Source: Saprospirales bacterium (GTDB lineage Bacteria; Bacteroidota; Bacteroidia; Chitinophagales; Saprospiraceae). Taken from it: DNA of 64,000 nt. The stretch lies in contig REEO01000050.1 of assembly GCA_007695035.1 (NCBI GenBank), positions 62,001 through 126,000 on the forward strand, read 5' to 3'. Shown in pieces: positions 35,973-45,623 of the stretch. Every line of letters starts with the position of its first letter. The first letter of the stretch is position 1. Under the pieces are notes generated by a model, which saw only the letters and a program-made list of their open reading frames with translations, had not been told where the DNA came from and did no database searches. Position numbers and translations under genes: made by a program.

Positions 35973-37738
35973 GTGCCATGAGAACGCATTTCAAATCGGT
36001 TTTGCAAAAATACCTGGCGACTGGTGTGACGGCTTTTTTGTTATTCGCCCTGTCGGCTGCCATTGCATCACTAAACGCCCAGGATTACAATCTCCCGCAT
36101 TTTGCCCAGCCCATCGACTACCCCATGTCGCTATCGGGCACATTTGGAGAGATCAGGAGGAGCGGATTTCACTTTGGCATTGATCTGCGGTCCCAGTGGA
36201 CGGATGAGGAGGATTACATTTTGTCCATAGGGGATGGATACATTTCGCGTTTATTGGTGGCTGCCGGCGGATACGGAAATGCTGTTTACATCAACCACCC
36301 GGAGGGCTACACCTCGGTTTATGCGCATTTGGACCGCTTTTCCCCTGAAATAGAGGAGCGCATACGAGAGCGACAGTATAGGGACGAATCTTTTGAGGTG
36401 GATTTTCATCTTCGCCCGGGGGATTTTCCCGTGGAAGAGGGCGAGGTACTCGGAACCATGGGGAATACGGGCTTTTCATTTGGTAAACACCTGCACTTTG
36501 AGATCAGGGAAACGGACGGGCAAAGACCGGTCAATCCTCTCCTTTTCGGATACGATGTGGCAGACAGGCACGCTCCAGTGCTCAATGAAATTGGAATTCA
36601 TGTCCTGGATGACCGTGGCAATGTACTGGATAGGTCGCACTACGGACTGCGACACAGAGGCAGCAACAAATACGTCGTCAATCCAACGCAAATTGAAGTG
36701 GAGGGCTGGCAATTTGGTATTACCCTTAAGGGGCACGACCGCATGACGGGCACAAATAACCGCAATGGCATTTACCACCTCCAGCTCTTTGTGGACGACA
36801 GCCTCTATCACGATATCACTTTTGACCGACTGGCTTACTCAGAACGTCCCTTTTTTAGAACCCATGTTGATTACGCTGTTAATGTAAAAGAAAATAAGCG
36901 CCATCATCTGCTGTACCGGCACGAGGGCAATCAATTGAAATTGTACTGCGACTGCCCTACTTTTGGAATAATTAATGCGTACCGCGAGCAACCGAGAAAT
37001 ATTCGAATTACTGCCTCGGATTTTCAGGGAAATGAATCCAGTGTGGAATTTGATGTGATTCGGGCTGAGCCGCCCTACAAACGCGAACCCAGGCTTTACA
37101 CACACCGCTTTGAAGTGGGAAAAGCCAAAACCGTAGATCTGCCCGGGGCGAGTATCCACTTTCCCGCCAACGCTTTTTTCAAAAAAGAATCTCTCTACAT
37201 CAGGGAGAATCACAATAAATGCGAGGATTGCATTTCACCGGTCATTGAAATAGCGCAGGACGGCATTCCCTTTTTCAGGAGACCCACCCTGAGTTTCAAC
37301 ACCTATTCCTTTCCAACTGAATTACGGGACAAGGTCTATATGGGCATAATTGATGAAGACGGTGATGTCCGTCTGATTGCGGGTCGCTGGAACGGAAGGA
37401 ACTTTGAGGCAAGAATACGGTCTGCCGGGAAATATGCCCTGTTCATAGACACCATTCCACCGATCATCAAACCTGTCCAATTCAGAAAGGACATGCGGGG
37501 CCTACCATCTATGAGTTTTGAAATATTTGACGAGCTCCCGGCTTCTATGCGAAATGGGGGAATCACCTACCGGGCAGAAATCAATGGCAAATGGGCACTT
37601 TTTGAGTTTGATCTGAAAAACGATTTAATCACCCACCATTTTGACCGCCCACTGAAACCGGGCACTCATCATTTGAAAATTGAGGTGGAAGATGCTGTCG
37701 GCAACAGGACAAAGAGGGAATGGGAGTTTGTGAGGTAA
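35969..37738 (+). CDS. M23 family metallopeptidase
   Basis: The protein has 589 aa with a signal peptide ending SLNAQ (about residue 38). The LytM/M23 domain spans about 50-185, with the zinc ligands H68 and D72 in HFGID and HLHFE near 174-178, and the intervening GYGNAVYINH and YAHLDRF. It is expected to cleave peptidoglycan cross-links or act in envelope remodelling. The long C-terminal part (200-589) is beta-rich with Ig-like features (VKPVQFRKDMRG..., EVEDAVGNRTKREW) and has no catalytic motif I recognise. It is translationally coupled to meaB, an arrangement with no obvious functional logic. Confidence 0.88.
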   Translation: MSAMRTHFKSVLQKYLATGVTAFLLFALSAAIASLNAQDYNLPHFAQPIDYPMSLSGTFGEIRRSGFHFGIDLRSQWTDEEDYILSIGDGYISRLLVAAGGYGNAVYINHPEGYTSVYAHLDRFSPEIEERIRERQYRDESFEVDFHLRPGDFPVEEGEVLGTMGNTGFSFGKHLHFEIRETDGQRPVNPLLFGYDVADRHAPVLNEIGIHVLDDRGNVLDRSHYGLRHRGSNKYVVNPTQIEVEGWQFGITLKGHDRMTGTNNRNGIYHLQLFVDDSLYHDITFDRLAYSERPFFRTHVDYAVNVKENKRHHLLYRHEGNQLKLYCDCPTFGIINAYREQPRNIRITASDFQGNESSVEFDVIRAEPPYKREPRLYTHRFEVGKAKTVDLPGASIHFPANAFFKKESLYIRENHNKCEDCISPVIEIAQDGIPFFRRPTLSFNTYSFPTELRDKVYMGIIDEDGDVRLIAGRWNGRNFEARIRSAGKYALFIDTIPPIIKPVQFRKDMRGLPSMSFEIFDELPASMRNGGITYRAEINGKWALFEFDLKNDLITHHFDRPLKPGTHHLKIEVEDAVGNRTKREWEFVR

Positions 37739-37829
37739 CATCTCTGAGGCACTAAATCACACCCCACCCTGCAGCAGATCACAAAGGGTCCTTTCAAAAA
37801 TCCTTAGCTGAAAAAATTGGAATCGGTAA

Positions 37830-38297
37830 TCAGTCCAACCCTAGCAGATCGGCGATTTGCTTGGCGTGGGTTTTGGTTTTTACCTTTTCGATGACCTCCT
37901 CAACATTGCCCTCCTCATCGATTATGTAGGTAGAACGCAGTACCCCATCATACTCCCGACCCATAAACTTCTTTCTTCCCCATGCGCCATAAGCCTGAAG
38001 CACTTCTTTTTCCTCATCCGCCAGCAAGCTAAACGGAAACGAATACTTGTCGATAAACTTTTGGTGCTTGGCGGGCTTATCCGGGCTCACCCCGAGCATT
38101 TCAAAGCCGTGCTTTTTGAGCTTGTCGTAGTCATCTCTCAGACTGCAGGCCGCGGCAGTACATCCCGGCGTGTCGTCTTTTGGATAAAAAAACAGGATCA
38201 ACTTCTTCCCATTGTAATCATCCAGTGAAACTTTTTCTCCTTTCTCATTAACTCCTTCGAAATGCGGAGCCTTTTCTCCCTTTTGTGGTCTGGACAT
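37830..38297 (-). CDS. bcp: Thioredoxin-dependent thiol peroxidase (BCP/PrxQ)
   Basis: The protein has 155 aa, typical of BCP. It shows KLILFFYPKDDTPGCTAAACSLRD with peroxidatic C46 and resolving C51 five residues later, the PrxQ arrangement. It reduces hydrogen peroxide and organic hydroperoxides using thioredoxin in the cytoplasm. It stands alone, convergent with the M23 gene. Confidence 0.95.
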   Translation of the reverse strand: MSRPQKGEKAPHFEGVNEKGEKVSLDDYNGKKLILFFYPKDDTPGCTAAACSLRDDYDKLKKHGFEMLGVSPDKPAKHQKFIDKYSFPFSLLADEEKEVLQAYGAWGRKKFMGREYDGVLRSTYIIDEEGNVEEVIEKVKTKTHAKQIADLLGLD

Positions 38298-38760
38298 TTA
38301 ATAAATTTTTTTGTTAAACACTGGTGGGGAGGTTTGGTTCACGTTTTTTAGTTGCGAATGGGGACATTGGGTTGGCCGATGTTTGATGGTCCATGGCGGA
38401 TGACTAAATTCAGCATGAGTATAACGAATTTTCATCATATCGAGTTTATAGGTTTATTTTTGTTTGGAGGATTTTCTAGGCACATATCGTTTCGGCGGTT
38501 CAGTGAGGGCTTTATTTCAAGCCCGGGCTTTTGTCTGACATCACTACACTCAAAGCATTTGGTTAACTGCTTTCCAGGCGCGCCGGGGTAAATTTCCCGA
38601 AATGAAGAAAATCTCCCTCAAAACACGAAATTCACTAATTGCCTCGCTGATCCCAAAACCCCGCACCCACCATTTATCCAGATGACATGAAACAGCCAAT
38701 CAAAAAATGCAGCAGTGCAGATAATAATACTTTGGCAACAAATAAAGCCACCCCTTTCCC
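38298..38760. repeat. Spacer with degenerate GATGG repeats
   Basis: The stretch around 38357-38402 (GGGTTGGCCGATGTTTGATG, then GTCCATGGCGGATGAC) belongs to the same loose family as the spacers after susD, E1, rhomboid and ftsK. An AT-rich part follows. No coding sequence is supported. Confidence 0.4.
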
Positions 38761-40161
38761 CTAAACCCCGGCAACTTCCAACATATAGTGATGGAGATCG
38801 GTATTTTTAATGAAGGCCGGGAGCTTATCACTGCCGGGGCCGTACATGGCCAGTTCGACAAAATCGGAAGTGTGGGAAGTGCCCGCCCAGCCGACATTGG
38901 TGTAGGGAAAAAGAATCTTTGCCAGTTCCGGGGATGGAATGCGGGAAGGACCGGCCGCCTCTTTATCCTTTTTCACACCGTCATAAAAGGACAACAGTTT
39001 TTTGGCGTGGTCTTTCTCAATGGCAAATCCAAGACCGCTTTCCAGCAATTCAATGACCTCTTCCGGTTTGGTGTCAGCTTTTACATTGCTAAGCAAGGGT
39101 CTGAATGAACTATTAAACCCCTGAACGCGGTCGAAGTTTTCATCTGCTTTTCTACCTGCCAACAAGCCGGGATTGGCATTGCCGTGGTCTGTGGTGATAA
39201 TAACCAGGGTATCACCATCTGTTTCAGCAAAATCCAAAGCGACCTTTACTGCATCATCGAAGGCCAACTGATCGTAGAGGAGGGCACCCAGATCATTGTC
39301 GTGAGCGGCCCAGTCCACCTTTCCTCCTTCAACCTGAATCACAAAGCCATTGGGATTGTTTTTCATCAGGTCTATGGACTTCTGGGTCATCTCGGCCAGT
39401 GTGGGCACGCGCTCATACAGCTCTCTATCATGAAGTTGGTCAACCGTGTAGGGCAATCCACCCTCTCCAAACAATCCGAGAATGGGCTTTCGGTTATTGG
39501 ATCTTCTCATATCATCTTTGTTCAGCGCGATCTGATACCCTTTTTGCCTAAAAACAGACAGTAGGTCTTTACCATCCTTTCGCGATTCTGAATCGAAAAA
39601 TTCGTATCCACCTCCCATCAGCACATCGAAATCGTATTTGGTGTAGAGGTCGGCAATTTTGGGCTGGTCCCTCCTCGACTCTGCGGATATCAAAAAACTG
39701 GCTGGTGTGGCATGGGTAATTTGCACCGTGGTTACACAGCCCGTGTCTTTACCAGCCTTTTTGAATTTTTGGAGGATGGGTTCGTACACTTCGCCTTCCG
39801 GGCCCATATTGAGAGCTCCATTGTTTACGCGGTAACCACAGCCCCAGGAACTACCCGCTGCCGCAGAATCCGTAACAGAAGAGTTTAGAGAGGACATATC
39901 CATTAGGCCCCTGGTTATTTTGTCATCGTGGTAGAGCTGCATCCAGTTGCTGTTGCGCCCATCCATTCTGCGCCTGAGCAAATCCGCCATTTGCAGAGTC
40001 CCCGAACTCATGCCGTCTGAAACGAGAAAAATGATGTTTTTTGCGCGCTTTTCAAACTTAAACAAGGTCGAACCACTGCTGAATGGTGACCATAGTGCAG
40101 CTCCAATTCCCGCAAGGGCTCCCGACTTAAAAAAATCTCTTCTGTTCATAAGGCTCTTCAT
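38761..40161 (-). CDS. Alkaline phosphatase (PhoA family, Tat-type signal)
   Basis: The protein has 466 aa from the ATG at 40161; the upstream frame needs a TTG. The N-terminus MNRRDFFKSGALAGIGAALW is a twin-arginine signal. The alkaline phosphatase domain has the metal-binding IIFLVSDGMSSG, nucleophile Ser in VTDSAAAG (about S99), EGGKVDWAAHDND and ITTDHGNANPG, and the late histidine in GTSHTSDFVELAMYGPG. It hydrolyses phosphate monoesters outside the cytoplasm. It lies 152 bases downstream of, and parallel to, the PhoR/PhoB-like pair, suggesting phosphate-starvation control; that is inference. Confidence 0.92.
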   Translation of the reverse strand: MKSLMNRRDFFKSGALAGIGAALWSPFSSGSTLFKFEKRAKNIIFLVSDGMSSGTLQMADLLRRRMDGRNSNWMQLYHDDKITRGLMDMSSLNSSVTDSAAAGSSWGCGYRVNNGALNMGPEGEVYEPILQKFKKAGKDTGCVTTVQITHATPASFLISAESRRDQPKIADLYTKYDFDVLMGGGYEFFDSESRKDGKDLLSVFRQKGYQIALNKDDMRRSNNRKPILGLFGEGGLPYTVDQLHDRELYERVPTLAEMTQKSIDLMKNNPNGFVIQVEGGKVDWAAHDNDLGALLYDQLAFDDAVKVALDFAETDGDTLVIITTDHGNANPGLLAGRKADENFDRVQGFNSSFRPLLSNVKADTKPEEVIELLESGLGFAIEKDHAKKLLSFYDGVKKDKEAAGPSRIPSPELAKILFPYTNVGWAGTSHTSDFVELAMYGPGSDKLPAFIKNTDLHHYMLEVAGV

Positions 40162-40313
40162 TTTTCTACATCCCAAATTTCTTTAGAAAAGTGGATATAA
40201 TAAACTTTTTTTATATTAAAAAAATGTAAATGATGGTAAAGTCCATCAGAAACAGCACTGCCAAAGGCAAAGGTTTCGTCCAACGCTTACAGTTGATTAA
40301 TCGCAGGCTGAAA

Positions 40314-41375
40314 TCAGGAATCGTAGGCACTACCACGGGCCAGTGTAAAACCAAAGGTCGATCCCAATCCCACTGTGGACCGTACTGTAATGGTTTGTTT
40401 GTGGGCCTCGATGATGTGTTTTACGATGGAAAGTCCGAGTCCCGAACCTCCCTGATCCCTGGATCTGCTCTTGTCCACTCTGTAAAATCGATCGAATACG
40501 TGATTCAGGTGCTTGCTCTCAATACCGATTCCATTGTCTGATACCTCCACCAGAATGTAATCGCTCATGTCGTAAAATCCAATTTTGGTGCGCCCCCCTT
40601 CTTTACCATATTTTATGGAATTGACCACCAGATTGGTCAGCACCTGCCTGATATTTTCCCTGTCTGCGCGAACCGGAAAGCTTTTATCTGCTCCCTCTTT
40701 GAGGGCTACATTAATATTAAGGGCTTTGGCCGTCATTTCCAGGTCTTCAATCACCTCAATTGCTAGGGTTTTGATATCAAATGTCTGGATGTCCAGGACC
40801 ATGGTTTCATTTTCCAAACGCGCGATGATTTCAAGGTCTTCCACAATGGTCTGAAGGCGCTCCACGTTATTGGCAGCCCGAATAAGATAATCCCTGTTAA
40901 TTTTTTCATCGTACAACCCGCCGTCGAGCAGGGTGTGGATGTAGCCCTGGATGCTGAAAATGGGTGTCTTCAACTCGTGGGAGATGTTTCCCAAAAAATT
41001 GCGACGGTACTTTTCCAGGTTTTTCAGGCTTTGAATTTCCTTGCGCTGGTCTTCCATCCATTTTTCTACTTCGTCCTCTACCTTGTCAATGATATCCTCA
41101 TTGAGCTTTATCTCGCGCTCTTCCGGTGTGGAGACCTTTGCCTGGTGTATGATCTTGTAGATAAGCTTTACTTTGCGATAGATATATTTCTCCAGGAAAA
41201 AAATATTCACAAAATAGCTGACTGCAAAAGTGCCAATGGCGATCAGTGCCAGTACGATCCAGTTGAACTGCACCAAGCTCCCAATTGAGAAAAGAAGGTA
41301 AATGACCAACAGAATGGAACTGATGGCAAGGGCAGAAAGAATGGTAATCTGGTGAGGCGTAATGTTCTTGTACAT
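40314..41375 (-). CDS. PhoR-like sensor histidine kinase
   Basis: The protein has 353 aa from the ATG at 41375, one base after the regulator's stop; the upstream in-frame start would overlap that gene. Two membrane helices (about 11-32 and 39-60) are followed by a helical linker, a HisKA box with H133 (FLGNISHELKTPIF) and the ATPase domain (NLVVNSIKYG, VSDNGIGI, GGSGLGLSIVKHIIEAH). There is almost no periplasmic sensor loop, as in PhoR of other Bacteroidota. It should phosphorylate the adjacent PhoB-like regulator. Confidence 0.9.
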   Translation of the reverse strand: MYKNITPHQITILSALAISSILLVIYLLFSIGSLVQFNWIVLALIAIGTFAVSYFVNIFFLEKYIYRKVKLIYKIIHQAKVSTPEEREIKLNEDIIDKVEDEVEKWMEDQRKEIQSLKNLEKYRRNFLGNISHELKTPIFSIQGYIHTLLDGGLYDEKINRDYLIRAANNVERLQTIVEDLEIIARLENETMVLDIQTFDIKTLAIEVIEDLEMTAKALNINVALKEGADKSFPVRADRENIRQVLTNLVVNSIKYGKEGGRTKIGFYDMSDYILVEVSDNGIGIESKHLNHVFDRFYRVDKSRSRDQGGSGLGLSIVKHIIEAHKQTITVRSTVGLGSTFGFTLARGSAYDS

Positions 41376-41376
41376 G

Positions 41377-42069
41377 CTAGAAGTCAAACTTGTAACCAAT
41401 TCCCTTCACCGTCTTGATGTACTTGCTACCGAGCTTCTCGCGAAGTTTTCGCACGTGTACGTCTATGGTTCGGTTGCCCACTATAACGTCCTTGCCCCAG
41501 ACTTTGTGTAAAATTTCAGCCCTTTTGAAAACTTTACCGGGTTTTCCAGCCAGCAAACTGAGCAGTTCAAACTCCTTTCGGGCGAGTTCCCGCTTTTCAC
41601 CGCTTTGATACACCAAATACTCCTCACGGTCTATGAGCAAATCGCCAACCTGTATTTTTAATTCCGGGTCCTCCTGTTCCTTTTTTTCATTGAAAGCCCG
41701 TCTCAATAGCGCCTTTACCCTGCTGATAAAAACCCCGGGCTTGATGGGTTTTGTAATGTAGTCATCTCCTCCCGTCTCAAGAGCCGAAATCTGGGTATAA
41801 TCCTCATCCCGGGCAGTTAGGAAGGCGATAATAGGTTGTTTCCCACTTGTTTTTTGCCTGATTTTTCTGCACACCTCCACGCCGTCCATTTCCGGCATCA
41901 TGATGTCCAAAATAATCAAATCGGGCCTAAAGCTCTCACTGATTTCGATGGCCTGCTTTCCATTCAGTGCAGACTGCACCCTGTACCCCTCTTTTTCCAA
42001 ATTGTACTTCAGAAACTCGATGATATCAGCTTCATCGTCAACCAGGAGAATACTAGCTTTGTGTTCCAT
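41377..42069 (-). CDS. PhoB-like OmpR-family response regulator
   Basis: The protein has 230 aa. The receiver domain has DDE at 11-13, phospho-acceptor D55 in LIILDIMMPEMDG and Lys in YITKPIKP. The C-terminal OmpR/PhoB winged helix (from about 130) has RKEFELLSLLAGKPGKVF, HKVWGKDVIVGNRTIDVHVRKLREKLG and IKTVKGIGYKF. It heads the regulator-kinase pair and a parallel alkaline phosphatase lies downstream, supporting a PhoB-type role. Without target sites this remains inference. Confidence 0.9.
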   Translation of the reverse strand: MEHKASILLVDDEADIIEFLKYNLEKEGYRVQSALNGKQAIEISESFRPDLIILDIMMPEMDGVEVCRKIRQKTSGKQPIIAFLTARDEDYTQISALETGGDDYITKPIKPGVFISRVKALLRRAFNEKKEQEDPELKIQVGDLLIDREEYLVYQSGEKRELARKEFELLSLLAGKPGKVFKRAEILHKVWGKDVIVGNRTIDVHVRKLREKLGSKYIKTVKGIGYKFDF

Positions 42070-42090
42070 TCAATTAATCGTTTGTTTCGG

Positions 42091-42098
42091 CAAAATTA
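42091..42098 (-). promoter_or_regulatory. Candidate -7 promoter box of the PhoB/PhoR-like operon
   Basis: On the minus strand TAATTTTG matches TAnnTTTG and lies 21 bases before the regulator ATG. No -33 element is evident, as is common for activator-dependent promoters. Confidence 0.4.
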
Positions 42099-42174
42099 AG
42101 GCTGTTAACATCCACCATTTGCCATAATCCATTAATTATATGTTAACTAATTATTGAGTCCTGGTATGAATTAA

Positions 42175-42510
42175 TCAGTTTCGCGCCCTGATGCTGTCGG
42201 CCGCCTGTTGAAAATGGAACCGCAGTCGATCAGGCTGTCTGGATAGCTCCTCTAAGATGGTATTTATTTCACTCACCTCCATCCCCCTGATCTCCGCAAT
42301 CTGTTCGTAGTAAACATTTCGAACGCTGTCGGCCTTCTCGTTTGGTAAAGGGGCAACCGCAGCCCGCGCAATGCTAATATCGACAATTAATTCGGTCAGC
42401 TCCTCCTCTGTGTAACGATCTATGGTTTTCTCACCCGATTTCTGACAGGCACCGAAAACAATTCCTGAGAATAAAAAGCAAGCCACCAGTAATTTCAATT
42501 CAATTTGCAT
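42175..42510 (-). CDS. DUF4296-like small lipoprotein
   Basis: The protein has 111 aa from the ATG at 42510, which gives the best signal peptide (MQIELKLLVACFLFSG) and lipobox VFGAC. The mature part resembles DUF4296: YTEEELTELIVDISIARAAV, then a helical region with YYEQIAEIRGMEVSEI. The function is unknown. It stands between the FtsX-like permease and the PhoB-like regulator, all on the minus strand. Confidence 0.7.
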   Translation of the reverse strand: MQIELKLLVACFLFSGIVFGACQKSGEKTIDRYTEEELTELIVDISIARAAVAPLPNEKADSVRNVYYEQIAEIRGMEVSEINTILEELSRQPDRLRFHFQQAADSIRARN

Positions 42511-42635
42511 CTTTTGTATCCATTGCCATAAAACTCTATAACACATTGCCAATCTATCACTAAACCATTATATTAACCACAATCCTCACTTTAAAACCCT
42601 TTATAAGCTCCCCTTTCTGCTTAAAAACCAAGCAC

Positions 42636-43937
42636 TTATTTAAACCTGAGCACTCTGACCGGATCAATCCTGGAAATGATGGCGGAGGGAATAAACAACA
42701 CAAGCATAATGACCAGTACAAAAACGAGATTCAGCCAAAATATCTTACCCCAGGCGAAATATACGGGGGCCTGTGCGAGGTAATAGTCCTCTTCGTTGAG
42801 CGTTATTATTCCGAATTGGCTCTGCAACCAGCAAAGTCCTAGCCCCAGGGCATTCCCAATGACCAGTCCTCTGATTAAAAGACTTAATCCGTAATACAGA
42901 AAAATATTCCTTATGACCCGGTTGGTGGCACCAAGTGATTTTAAAACACCCACCATATGGGTTCGATCCAGTATCAGAATCAATAAACTGGTTGACATGG
43001 TGATAATCCCGACGATCAACATCAAAATCACAATCACCCGCTCGTTGATATCCTGGAGCTCAAGCCACTCAAAAATGGCGGGGAACCTCCTGGTTATCGG
43101 CTCCGAAGTAAGATCAGGGGGCAGTAAGTCGAGGTAAATGTATTCGTGAAAATACCCCACATCCGCCACCTTTTCAAGGAAAATTTCAAATCCACTCACC
43201 TGGTTTTCTTCCCAGCCCAGCACTGACCGTATCAATCGCTGATCGGCTAGTGCAAACCTCCTGTCGTACTCCTCCAAACCGGTCCTGTATATTCCAGTCA
43301 AACTCACCCGCCTCCTGCGCTGCTGATTGTCGATGATGAAATTTACAATGAACGGATCACCCAACTCCAGCTCCAGCCTGTTGGCGGTTTGTTCAGAGAG
43401 AATGATATCTCTGGATGCCTCAGCCCCACCGGTATCTATGGTATCGCCCTGTCTGAGGTACTCCTTCATATAAGACCAGTCAAAATCTGGTCCGATTCCC
43501 TTTAAAATAATTCCCTCAAAATCATCGGCTGTGGAAATAATGGCTGCCTGATTCAAAAAACTGTGTACATGACGGACGGCACCGGAAGTGTGGGTTTTTC
43601 TGTCCTCCTTTAGGACAATATCGGTGAATGGAACCCGCAGTGGATTATAGTAACTGAGGCCCTTCAGGGTGTCCAAATGAAGAATAAAGTCCTGGTTTTT
43701 GTCAATAGGCAGATTCTCCACCGAGCGCCAGGAACCGGTATGGGTGATGTGTATATGCCCCCAAAAGCCAAATACCTTATCCCGAATTTCAGTCTTAAAG
43801 CCGGTAACCAAACAGGTGGCCACAATTACCACCGCCAGACAGAGCGACAGACTAGACACTCCTATGCGGAGTATTGCACGGGTAAATCCGGTATTGCAAC
43901 CGACTATCTTCCTTCCTATGAACCAAACTTCTTTCAT
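42636..43937 (-). CDS. FtsX/LolC-family ABC transporter permease
   Basis: The protein has 433 aa. One N-terminal membrane helix (about 28-48, preceded by RIGVSSLSLCLAVVIVATC), a large MacB-type periplasmic domain, and three C-terminal helices with the FtsX signature (TSLLILILDRTHMVGVLKSLGATNRVIRNIF ... RIDPVRVLRF, seen in parts). This topology is that of LolC/LolE permeases, which extract lipoproteins from the inner membrane. No ATPase gene adjoins it, so the partner must be elsewhere. Confidence 0.88.
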   Translation of the reverse strand: MKEVWFIGRKIVGCNTGFTRAILRIGVSSLSLCLAVVIVATCLVTGFKTEIRDKVFGFWGHIHITHTGSWRSVENLPIDKNQDFILHLDTLKGLSYYNPLRVPFTDIVLKEDRKTHTSGAVRHVHSFLNQAAIISTADDFEGIILKGIGPDFDWSYMKEYLRQGDTIDTGGAEASRDIILSEQTANRLELELGDPFIVNFIIDNQQRRRRVSLTGIYRTGLEEYDRRFALADQRLIRSVLGWEENQVSGFEIFLEKVADVGYFHEYIYLDLLPPDLTSEPITRRFPAIFEWLELQDINERVIVILMLIVGIITMSTSLLILILDRTHMVGVLKSLGATNRVIRNIFLYYGLSLLIRGLVIGNALGLGLCWLQSQFGIITLNEEDYYLAQAPVYFAWGKIFWLNLVFVLVIMLVLFIPSAIISRIDPVRVLRFK

Positions 43938-44060
43938 GCGAGGGGTAAATATACGATTGAAGCAGGAATTTCACGCACACAGTATCTGCAACACCACTTT
44001 TTGAGTTGACGCGCTTCCATCTCCACCATCGGGAACAGGGCGGGCTTGGAATTAATTTTA

Positions 44061-44068
44061 TAGCTTTG
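44061..44068 (+). promoter_or_regulatory. Candidate -7 promoter box of tyrS
   Basis: TAGCTTTG matches TAnnTTTG, 15 bases before the tyrS ATG. The same octamer is seen before sucC and mazG. Confidence 0.4.
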
Positions 44069-44082
44069 CAAAAAATTTTGAA

Positions 44083-45360
44083 ATGGACTTTATAAAGGAA
44101 CTTGAATGGCGCGGTATTTTGCACGACAGCACACCTGGTGTAGAGGAAGTGCTTAAAGCCCAACCCGCAAAAGCGTACATTGGATTTGACCCCACGGCCC
44201 CTTCATTAACCATCGGCAATTACGTGCAAATCATGTTGCTTACCCATTTCAAAAATGCCGGCCATCGCCCCATCGTACTCATGGGAGGTGCCACCGGAAT
44301 GATTGGTGACCCTTCCTTCAAGTCCGAGGAAAGGGAACTGAAAACGGAGGAAGAGATTGAAAAAAACCTAAGTCACCAGACCCGTCAATTTGAAAAATTC
44401 CTCGGTGAGTTCGACTCAGACGATGGCCCCGTCCTGATCAACAACCGGGATTTTTACCGAAACATGAACGCCCTGGAATTTTTGCGGGATATTGGCAAGT
44501 CCCTCACGGTTAACTACATGATGGCCAAGGATTCAGTAAAAAATCGACTGGATACAGGACTGTCATTCACAGAGTTCAGCTACCAATTACTCCAGGCCTA
44601 CGACTTTTATAAATTATACCAAAACCACAACTGTCGCATTCAAATGGGAGGTTCCGACCAGTGGGGAAATATTACCAGCGGAATCGAATACATTCGAAGA
44701 AATGTAAAGGGTGGAAAGGCTTATGCCATCACCTCACCCCTGCTGACTAAAACGGACGGAACCAAATTTGGAAAATCGGAAAGCGGCAACATCTGGCTGG
44801 ACCCCAACATGACATCACCTTATCAGTTTTTCCAGTTTTGGCTCAATGCAGACGATCGGGATATGTCGAAATTTTTGAAGATTTTCTCGCTCAAATCCCA
44901 TACAGAAATCAGCGAATTGGAGAAAACCATGAAGGACGATCCAAGGGCGGTAAAACAAGCCCTGGCTGAAGAGCTCACCACCAGGATTCACTCTGCAAAA
45001 GCAACTCGCGCTGTCCAGAGCGTTTCATCCCTACTCTTCGATCGCAAGTTTACCGCTGAACAACTAGAGACCCTTTCCAAAGAAGTACTTAATATGGTGA
45101 GCATGGAAATTCCCTCACATGCTATCACCATCAGCCTTCTTGGAGAAAAACCAACCATCTCGGAATTACTCACAGACCACAGTGGTTTTTTCAAGTCAAA
45201 AAGCGAGGTCAGAAGAGCCATAAAGGGAAAGGCTCTTGCTGTCAACAAACACAAAGCATCCAACCCTGAGCAAACCATAGATCGCCACGATCTGATTGCC
45301 GAAAAATACATTTTGATTGAATCGGGGAAGAAAAAGAAATATATGCTTAGGGCGGAATAA
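44083..45360 (+). CDS. tyrS: Tyrosyl-tRNA synthetase
   Basis: The protein has 425 aa, typical for TyrRS. The class I catalytic core is clear: FDPTAPSLTIGNYV, VLMGGATGMIGDPS, FTEFSYQLLQAYDF, QMGGSDQWGNITSGIEYIRR and the KMSKS loop as KFGKS (228-232), with an S4 RNA-binding domain at the C-terminus. The HIGH motif reads TIGN at 43-46, so both histidines are replaced; codons ACC and AAT are unambiguous. It charges tRNA-Tyr in the cytoplasm. The variant motif may be normal for this lineage or point to altered kinetics. Confidence 0.93.
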   Translation: MDFIKELEWRGILHDSTPGVEEVLKAQPAKAYIGFDPTAPSLTIGNYVQIMLLTHFKNAGHRPIVLMGGATGMIGDPSFKSEERELKTEEEIEKNLSHQTRQFEKFLGEFDSDDGPVLINNRDFYRNMNALEFLRDIGKSLTVNYMMAKDSVKNRLDTGLSFTEFSYQLLQAYDFYKLYQNHNCRIQMGGSDQWGNITSGIEYIRRNVKGGKAYAITSPLLTKTDGTKFGKSESGNIWLDPNMTSPYQFFQFWLNADDRDMSKFLKIFSLKSHTEISELEKTMKDDPRAVKQALAEELTTRIHSAKATRAVQSVSSLLFDRKFTAEQLETLSKEVLNMVSMEIPSHAITISLLGEKPTISELLTDHSGFFKSKSEVRRAIKGKALAVNKHKASNPEQTIDRHDLIAEKYILIESGKKKKYMLRAE

Positions 45361-45623
45361 TTCGGTTGATTCAATTACGAATTATGGTCTTCAATACTGG
45401 ACCTATCGTCTCTCGTAATTACAACAGGCCACACATTACGTTGCAAAGAGAACATCAGGAAGGTGTTGTCTGGCACAAAAATTCCTACCTAGAATACCTC
45501 TAAAAAAATGGTACCGTGCAGTTGACGTTGGACTAACCCAGGCAAAAACAACTCACCAAAATTAAGGCTTTAAACCTTAACATGCCCAGGGCATGCATAA
45601 AAGTTCAAAAGTTGATAGTAACC
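45361..45623. other. Spacer with an AATTACGAATT repeat arm
   Basis: CAATTACGAATTATG at 45372-45386 is the inverse of AATTCGTAATT units at 46020-46056 on the other side of the four-helix-bundle gene. Nothing else is recognised. Confidence 0.4.
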
